A stretch of DNA of 64,000 nt from Pararhizobium arenae (GTDB lineage Bacteria > Pseudomonadota > Alphaproteobacteria > Rhizobiales > Rhizobiaceae), in NCBI RefSeq assembly GCF_001931685.1, contig NZ_MOOY01000007.1, positions 238,130 to 302,129 on the forward strand. The letters run 5' to 3'. A model generated the notes under the pieces. The model saw nothing but the letters and a program-made list of their open reading frames with translations, ran no database searches and had not been told where the DNA came from. Of this stretch, positions 59,394 to 64,000 are shown piece by piece. Within the stretch, counting starts at the first letter, position 1; each line of letters starts with the position of its first letter. Both the position numbers and the translations under genes were made by a program.

Positions 59394-59993
59394 ATGACCA
59401 TTGGTATCATCGGTTCCGGCAATATCGGTTCCGCCTTCGCCCGCGCGCTTGCCGGCAAGGGCATCGCCGCCACCATCGCAAACAGCCGCGGCCCGGCATC
59501 GCTTTCCGGCCTTGCAAACGAACTCAAGCCGCACATCAAGGCCGGCACGGTCGAGGAGGCGGCATCGGCCAATATCGTCCTTGTCGCGGTCAACTGGACA
59601 AAGCTGCCCGAGGCGCTTGCCGGATTGCCCGCCTGGAACAATCGCATCGTCATCGACGCGAACAACCCGATCGAGGCCCCGCTGTTCAAACCGGCGGAGC
59701 TCAACGGTCGCCTCTCCAGCGAAATCGTCGCTGATCTCGTTCCCGGCGCGCGGCTGGTCAAGGCCTTCAACCACCTCCAGCCACATCTTCTCACAGGGGA
59801 TCCCGCCGCCGAGGGTGGCCGCCGCGTCCTGTTCTTCTCGGGAGATGCCGCCGCCGCAAAGGCAGATGTGGCCGCGCTGATCGAGCGCCTCGGCTTCTTC
59901 GGCATCGATCTTGGTGCCCTCTCCGTCGGTGGCAGGCTGGTCCAGTTTCCCGGCGGCCCGCTTCCCGCGCTAAACCTTGTCAGGTTTGGGTGA
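59394..59993 (+). CDS. NADPH-dependent reductase, F420-reductase-like fold
   Basis: A 199-residue NAD(P)-binding protein with GIIGSGNIGSAFARALAGKG, an NSRGP segment after the second strand (NADP-type) and VIDANNPIE, as in the NADPH-dependent F420 oxidoreductase-like family (YqeC/Npd type). No F420 enzymes are nearby, so it more likely works on another flavin or ketone. AGGAA precedes the ATG. It follows the SDR by about 100 bp and may share its promoter. Confidence 0.8.
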   Translation: MTIGIIGSGNIGSAFARALAGKGIAATIANSRGPASLSGLANELKPHIKAGTVEEAASANIVLVAVNWTKLPEALAGLPAWNNRIVIDANNPIEAPLFKPAELNGRLSSEIVADLVPGARLVKAFNHLQPHLLTGDPAAEGGRRVLFFSGDAAAAKADVAALIERLGFFGIDLGALSVGGRLVQFPGGPLPALNLVRFG

Positions 59994-60002
59994 AAACCTA
60001 TG

Positions 60003-60036
60003 TCGATGCCGCCGCAAGTATCCGTAGCGGCATCGA
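60003..60036 (+). terminator. Possible terminator hairpin after the NADPH reductase gene
   Basis: tcgatgccgc / gcggcatcga, a perfect 10-bp stem with a 14-nt loop, just after the stop. No T tract. Confidence 0.35.
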
Positions 60037-60119
60037 AAATCGCTGGCGACAGAGGCCATTCATGATGTCACTATGCAGGGCAGGCATCCGCAGAGATGCC
60101 GCCAACCGAGGAAACATTC

Positions 60120-60842
60120 ATGAAGCTTGCCACCTTGAAGGATTCCACCCGTGATGGACGGCTCGTTGTCGTCTCCAAGGACCTGACCCGTTGCTCGGAG
60201 GTGGGGCACATCGCCCGAACCTTGCAGGCCGCCCTCGATGACTGGGCCCATGTCGGCCCGCGGTTGGAGCGGGTCGCCCAGGGGCTGGAGACCGGTTCTC
60301 AGCCGACGATGCGCTTCCATGAACATGATGCGGCCTCGCCCCTGCCGCGCGCCTTCGGGCCCGCTCTCGGCGGTTATTTCGCCGCACCGCGCGATGATCT
60401 TTCCGCCGCCTCGGGCAAGATCACTGTCGATGCCCATGGCGTGGTGATCGTCGATGATGTCGCAGCCGGCTCCGATGCGGCAAAGGCCAGCGAGGCGGTG
60501 GTTCTGGTAATGTTGGCGGCGACGGTCTCAGTGGATGGCGAGCAGGTCGAAACGGCCTTTTCCCCCGTCGCCGTGACGCCGGATGAGGTTTCCGGCCTTG
60601 CGCTCACGCTCAGCGTCAACGTCAAGCCGGTACGAGGCGGGGACGAGGGGCGGCACGGCTTTGGCGATGTTGTGGCGGCGCAGGTGAAGCATCGCGCGCT
60701 CGGTGCCGGCAGCATCGTCGATCTGGGAGCGCCGGCGGTCACGACATCGCTCGCTGCCGGTGATCTGTTGCGGCTGGAGGCCAAGGACAGCGCCGGCCAC
60801 ACCATCTTCGGCGCCATCGAGCGAAAAATAGCCTCATCCTAG
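60120..60842 (+). CDS. Shortened, divergent fumarylacetoacetate hydrolase-family protein
   Basis: A 240-residue protein. The N-terminus (MKLATLKDSTRDGRLVVVSK) and RFHEHDAASPLPRAF match the start of FAH-family enzymes, and the C-terminus (LLRLEAKDSAGHTIFGAIE) matches their end, as does AFSPVAVTPDEV. Typical members are about 330 residues. The middle that carries the metal-binding acids and substrate site is missing or unrecognisable. The reading frame is open and GAGGAAAC precedes the ATG, so it is not an obvious pseudogene. It may be inactive or have a new role. Confidence 0.6.
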   Translation: MKLATLKDSTRDGRLVVVSKDLTRCSEVGHIARTLQAALDDWAHVGPRLERVAQGLETGSQPTMRFHEHDAASPLPRAFGPALGGYFAAPRDDLSAASGKITVDAHGVVIVDDVAAGSDAAKASEAVVLVMLAATVSVDGEQVETAFSPVAVTPDEVSGLALTLSVNVKPVRGGDEGRHGFGDVVAAQVKHRALGAGSIVDLGAPAVTTSLAAGDLLRLEAKDSAGHTIFGAIERKIASS

Positions 60843-60980
60843 CATTCGTCTTTGTGCAATCGCGGAATTGTCTTTTTGCAGTGCACGCGCTAGGACATGC
60901 CCGCCTGTCGCCGCGCATCGTCGTGAGAGCGGCAGGTCCGGCATTGTCCTTTGCCGGAAGACGGATTGGAGGATCCGGTT

Positions 60981-61856
60981 ATGGAAACCATCACCACCAT
61001 CGCTGAATTGCGTGCGCGCCTTGCGCCTCTCCGGCTTGCCGGCAAATCCATCGGGCTCGTGCCCACCATGGGATACCTGCATGTCGGCCATATGGAACTT
61101 GTGTCGCGCGCGCGTGCATCCAGCGATATCGTTGTCGTCAGCCTGTTCGTGAACCCGCTGCAGTTTGGCGCAAACGAGGATCTGGCGAAGTATCCGCGCA
61201 ATCTCGAGCGCGATCAGGCGATGCTTGTCGAAGGCGGTGTCGATTTTCTCTTCGCGCCCGGCGTCACGGATATGTATCCGCGCCCCATGGAAGCGGTTGT
61301 CGATGTGCCGACCATCGGCAACGAGCTTGAAGGCTCCGTCCGCCCCGGCCATTTCGCCGGCGTGGCGACGGTCGTCACCAAGCTGTTCAACATCGTCCAG
61401 CCGGACCGCGCCTTCTTTGGCGAGAAGGATTTTCAGCAGTTGCAACTGATCCGTCGCATGGTCGCCGATCTGGCGCAACCGGTCGAGGTCATCGGCGTGC
61501 CGACGGTGCGGGAGGCAGATGGTCTCGCCTGCTCGTCGCGCAATGTCTATCTGACGCCGGAGGAGCGCGCTGCGGCAGTCATCGTCCCGAAGGCGCTGGA
61601 CGAGGCTTCCCGCCTCATTGCCGAGGGCGTCAACGACGTCGGTGCACTGGAACTGGCGATCACCGAATTCATCGATACAGAGCCGCTGGCGAAGCCCGAG
61701 GTGGTCGCGATCCGCGATCCGGAAACGCTGCGAATTGTGAGTGAAATTGGCGAAAAGCCGGTTCTTCTGTTGCTTTTTGTCCGCTTCGGGAGCACGAAAC
61801 TGCTCGACAACAGGGTTATCGACCCGAAACTTGCGAATTTCTCAAAGGTGGCTTGA
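60981..61856 (+). CDS. panC: Pantothenate synthetase (pantoate--beta-alanine ligase)
   Basis: A 291-residue ligase. Marks: [15 protein letters not shown] (HxGH nucleotide site), [36 protein letters not shown], and the CSSRN motif of KMSKS type. GGAGG precedes the ATG at 60981. Makes pantothenate for coenzyme A. Directly followed by panB with no gap. Confidence 0.96.
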   Translation: METITTIAELRARLAPLRLAGKSIGLVPTMGYLHVGHMELVSRARASSDIVVVSLFVNPLQFGANEDLAKYPRNLERDQAMLVEGGVDFLFAPGVTDMYPRPMEAVVDVPTIGNELEGSVRPGHFAGVATVVTKLFNIVQPDRAFFGEKDFQQLQLIRRMVADLAQPVEVIGVPTVREADGLACSSRNVYLTPEERAAAVIVPKALDEASRLIAEGVNDVGALELAITEFIDTEPLAKPEVVAIRDPETLRIVSEIGEKPVLLLLFVRFGSTKLLDNRVIDPKLANFSKVA

Positions 61857-62678
61857 ATGAGTGTACATGCAGCGAAGCGGCGCCTGGCTCCGGCCGATAT
61901 AAAGGCACTCAAGGGCGAGCGCCCCATCGTAAGTCTCACGGCCTATACCACGCCGGTCGCCAAGCTTCTCGATCCGCACGTCGATTTCATGCTCGTCGGC
62001 GATAGCCTCGGCATGGTGCTTTACGGTCTTGATTCTACCGTCGGCGTCACCGTCGAGATGATGATTGCCCATGGCCAGGCCGTCATGCGCGGCTCGTCCA
62101 ATGCCTGTGTCGTCGTCGATCTGCCGTTCGGTTCCTATCAGCAGTCGAAGGAACAGGCATTCGAGACGGCGGCCCGTGTGCTCAAAGAAACCGGCTGTTC
62201 GGCGGTGAAGCTTGAGGGCGGCGGTGAGATGGCCGAAACGGTGCATTTCCTCACCCAGCGTGGCATTCCCGTGCTCGGTCATGTCGGCCTGATGCCGCAG
62301 CTCATCAACACAACGGGCGGCTACCGTTCGCTCGGCCGCAACGACAAGGAAGTCGAGAAAATCCGCAAGGATGCCGCCGCGATCGAGGAGGCGGGTGCCT
62401 TCGCCATCGTCATCGAGGGCACGGTCGAGCCCGTAGCGCGCGAGATCACCGCCCAGGTCAAGGTGCCGACCATCGGCATCGGCGCTTCGCCGGCCTGCGA
62501 CGGCCAGGTGCTGGTGGTGGATGACGTGCTCGGCATCTTCACGGATTTCAAGCCGCGCTTCGTCAAGCACTTCGCCAATCTCGCGCCTTTGATGAGCGAA
62601 GCTTTCGCCACCTATGCCGCCGAGGTCAAGGCCCGCAGCTTCCCCGGGCCGGAGCATACGTTCCAGCTCAAGCGGTGA
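61857..62678 (+). CDS. panB: 3-methyl-2-oxobutanoate hydroxymethyltransferase
   Basis: A 273-residue barrel enzyme that makes ketopantoate using methylene-THF. Marks: [58 protein letters not shown] and [14 protein letters not shown]. The ATG directly follows the panC stop. The metal-binding aspartates are present. Confidence 0.96.
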   Translation: MSVHAAKRRLAPADIKALKGERPIVSLTAYTTPVAKLLDPHVDFMLVGDSLGMVLYGLDSTVGVTVEMMIAHGQAVMRGSSNACVVVDLPFGSYQQSKEQAFETAARVLKETGCSAVKLEGGGEMAETVHFLTQRGIPVLGHVGLMPQLINTTGGYRSLGRNDKEVEKIRKDAAAIEEAGAFAIVIEGTVEPVAREITAQVKVPTIGIGASPACDGQVLVVDDVLGIFTDFKPRFVKHFANLAPLMSEAFATYAAEVKARSFPGPEHTFQLKR

Positions 62679-62684
62679 TTGTTT

Positions 62685-62796
62685 CCTTCTCCCCGCTTGC
62701 GGGGAGAAGGTGCCCGAAGGGCGGATGAGGGGCGGAATCATCCGACCTCTCAAAGGATGAGAGTTTTGCCTCTCTCCCCGCGAGCGGGGAGAGAGG
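62685..62796. repeat. Rhizobial-type palindromic intergenic repeat element
   Basis: Three stem-loops in a row: ccttctccccgc / gcggggagaagg (62685-62710), tcatcc / ggatga (62738-62760) and cctctctccccgc / gcggggagagagg (62769-62796). The ccttctccccg / cggggagaagg core followed by a gcggatgagggg segment is widespread between genes in Rhizobiales genomes. An 82-codon frame across it (62679-62927) is an artefact. Confidence 0.7.
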
Positions 62797-62978
62797 ACGA
62801 CAACGTTCGGCGCTTGTCCCTGCTCACCACCCCGCCGCCGTCCCGCAGCATCAGCGAAACGGATCGCTTCATCAAACTTATTCAATTGTCGCTTGAAGAA
62901 GATCGCCCTATCTCCGGCCCTTCATAACGACAGGGCAGGGCGTTGAGTCTGGTGTCCGTCTTCTCTGGAACCGTCCTC

Positions 62979-63695
62979 ATGTCCAAAGACGAATTTCTAC
63001 AGGGTGTCCGTCGCGGATTTCCGATCATGCTGGCGGCTTCGCCCTTCGGTGCGCTGTTTGGGGCGCTTGCCATCGATAACGGCTTTTCGATCTTCGATGC
63101 CGTTTTCATGAGCCTCACCGTCTATGCCGGCGCCAGCCAGATGGTCGGAATCGAGCTTTTCAATCACAGGGTCCAGCCCTGGCTGATCGTGCTGTCGATC
63201 CTCGCGGTCAATTTCCGCCACATCCTCTATTCGGCATCGATTGCCCGCTATATCGGCCACTTCACGCCGTTGCAGAAATTCGTCACCTTCTTCCTGCTGA
63301 CCGATCCGCAATATGCGGAAACGGAAAAGCGCGGGGAGAGCGGTCTAGCCGTCAGCTTCGCGTGGTATCTTGGTTTCGGAACGATCATCTATGTGCCATG
63401 GCAGATCATGACCCTGATCGGCGCGATCTTTGGCCAGATGATCGGCGATCCCAAGGCGATTGGGCTCGATGTGCTGTTGCCGATCTATTTCATGGGGCTG
63501 GTTCTGGGTTTCCGCAAGCGTGACCACTGGCTGCCGGTCGTTGCGGTCAGCGCCGCCGCTTCGGTTGGTGCCATGCATTTCGTCGGCTCGCCCTGGCATG
63601 TCAGCATCGGTGCCATAGCCGGCGTCATTCTCGCCGCCTGCCTGCCGCTGAAGACGCCGGCCGAAGAGCCGGTCACGCTGGAGCATGAGGTTTAG
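62979..63695 (+). CDS. azlC: AzlC-family branched-chain amino acid exporter, large subunit
   Basis: A 238-residue membrane protein. Marks: FPIMLAASPFGALFGALA, VYAGASQMVGIELF, VNFRHILYSASIA and FLLTDPQYA, diagnostic of AzlC/YgaZ. With AzlD it exports branched-chain amino acids or analogues. The ATG at 62979 is preferred over the TTG at 62943. azlD starts 4 bp after its stop. Confidence 0.9.
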   Translation: MSKDEFLQGVRRGFPIMLAASPFGALFGALAIDNGFSIFDAVFMSLTVYAGASQMVGIELFNHRVQPWLIVLSILAVNFRHILYSASIARYIGHFTPLQKFVTFFLLTDPQYAETEKRGESGLAVSFAWYLGFGTIIYVPWQIMTLIGAIFGQMIGDPKAIGLDVLLPIYFMGLVLGFRKRDHWLPVVAVSAAASVGAMHFVGSPWHVSIGAIAGVILAACLPLKTPAEEPVTLEHEV

Positions 63696-63699
63696 GACG

Positions 63700-64000
63700 A
63701 TGGAAACCGCCGATCACATGCACCTTATCTACATCATCCTCGCGGCGGCCGTTGCCACCTTCATCACCCGCATTGGCGGCTATGTGATGATAACCCAGAT
63801 GAAGCGCATCCCGCCGCGCATGGAGGCGGCACTCAATGCCGTCCCGGCAGCCGTTCTGACCACACTGGTCGCGCCCGCTTTCGTCTATGGCGGCTGGGAT
63901 GCCACAGCCTCCATGGCCGTCGCCTTCCTCGTCGGCCTGCGCTTCAGCTCGCTCTGGATGCTGCTGGCCGGCTGGCTGGTGGTGATGGCAATCCGGCATT
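63700..64000 (+). CDS. azlD: AzlD-family small subunit of branched-chain amino acid exporter (cut by window end)
   Basis: The first 100 codons are present, with three to four hydrophobic helices (LIYIILAAAVATFITRIGGY, then VPAAVLTTLVAPAFV, then FSSLWMLLAGWLVVMAI). The pairing with AzlC and the RIGGY and VPAAV segments identify it. AGGAC precedes the ATG. The stop is beyond the window. Confidence 0.85.
   Translation, partial: METADHMHLIYIILAAAVATFITRIGGYVMITQMKRIPPRMEAALNAVPAAVLTTLVAPAFVYGGWDATASMAVAFLVGLRFSSLWMLLAGWLVVMAIRH

Noticed and set aside
62679..62927. 82-codon ORF after panB
   Set aside because: Most of it is translation of palindromic repeat sequence; it has no ribosome site.

Overview
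The window reads as a chromosomal segment of an alphaproteobacterium of the Rhizobiaceae (Rhizobium/Agrobacterium/Sinorhizobium group). Supporting signs are high GC with strong GC3 (which creates many long antisense ORFs), a complete division and cell wall (dcw) cluster with a long-tailed FtsZ, betaine-lipid genes btaAB, a pyrophosphate-type phosphofructokinase, CtrA-like boxes in front of division genes, and rhizobial-style palindromic intergenic repeats. No prophage, insertion sequence, CRISPR array or tRNA gene was seen. The only RNA gene recognised is rnpB.

Left part (1-28 kb), mostly short operons. The 3' end of a DUF442/rhodanese-like gene comes first, then a minus-strand operon (alpha/beta hydrolase, EamA transporter, ThDP enzyme), a secreted RNase T2 homologue whose second active-site motif has decayed, ettA, and an ArsR-methyltransferase regulator with metF. 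The regulator has a perfect 22-bp palindrome at its start. Next come a 25-codon membrane peptide gene, a second EamA exporter, a CPA2 antiporter, an MltB-type transglycosylase, a MntA/HepT pair with hepT frameshifted in an A-run, a GH25 lysozyme-like lipoprotein, btaAB with a candidate Pho box, a GGDEF-EAL protein, a serine hydrolase, two SLT transglycosylases, PPi-phosphofructokinase, a TerB-DnaJ protein, an AmpD-like amidase, a FAD oxidoreductase and rnpB. Peptidoglycan-cleaving enzymes are frequent here (five between 11.6 and 25.6 kb).

Central part (28-51 kb), the dcw cluster: mraZ-rsmH-ftsL-ftsI-murE-murF-mraY-murD-ftsW-murG-murC-murB, then an interruption, then ddlB-ftsQ-ftsA-ftsZ. Genes are tightly packed, often with 4-nt ATGA or 1-nt TGATG overlaps. 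The interruption holds two tiny membrane-protein genes coupled to murB (the first frameshifted), an inverted MHS-family transporter and aqpZ. CtrA-like TTAA-N7-TTAA sites precede mraZ and, in degenerate form, ddlB. A 10-bp-periodic GGG repeat matching the layout of MraZ operators lies in the mraZ leader. Together these suggest cell-cycle control by CtrA and feedback by MraZ.

Right part (51-64 kb): envelope and housekeeping genes lpxC, bamD, recN and ligA, with a small AT-rich membrane ORF between recN and ligA. They are followed by a LysR/SDR/NADPH-reductase group, a shortened fumarylacetoacetate-hydrolase homologue, panCB, a palindromic repeat element, and azlCD running off the window end.

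No wholly new multi-gene system is evident. The best leads are the small-membrane-protein pair behind murB, the 25-aa peptide, the mraZ regulatory leader, and the two enzyme homologues with altered active sites.
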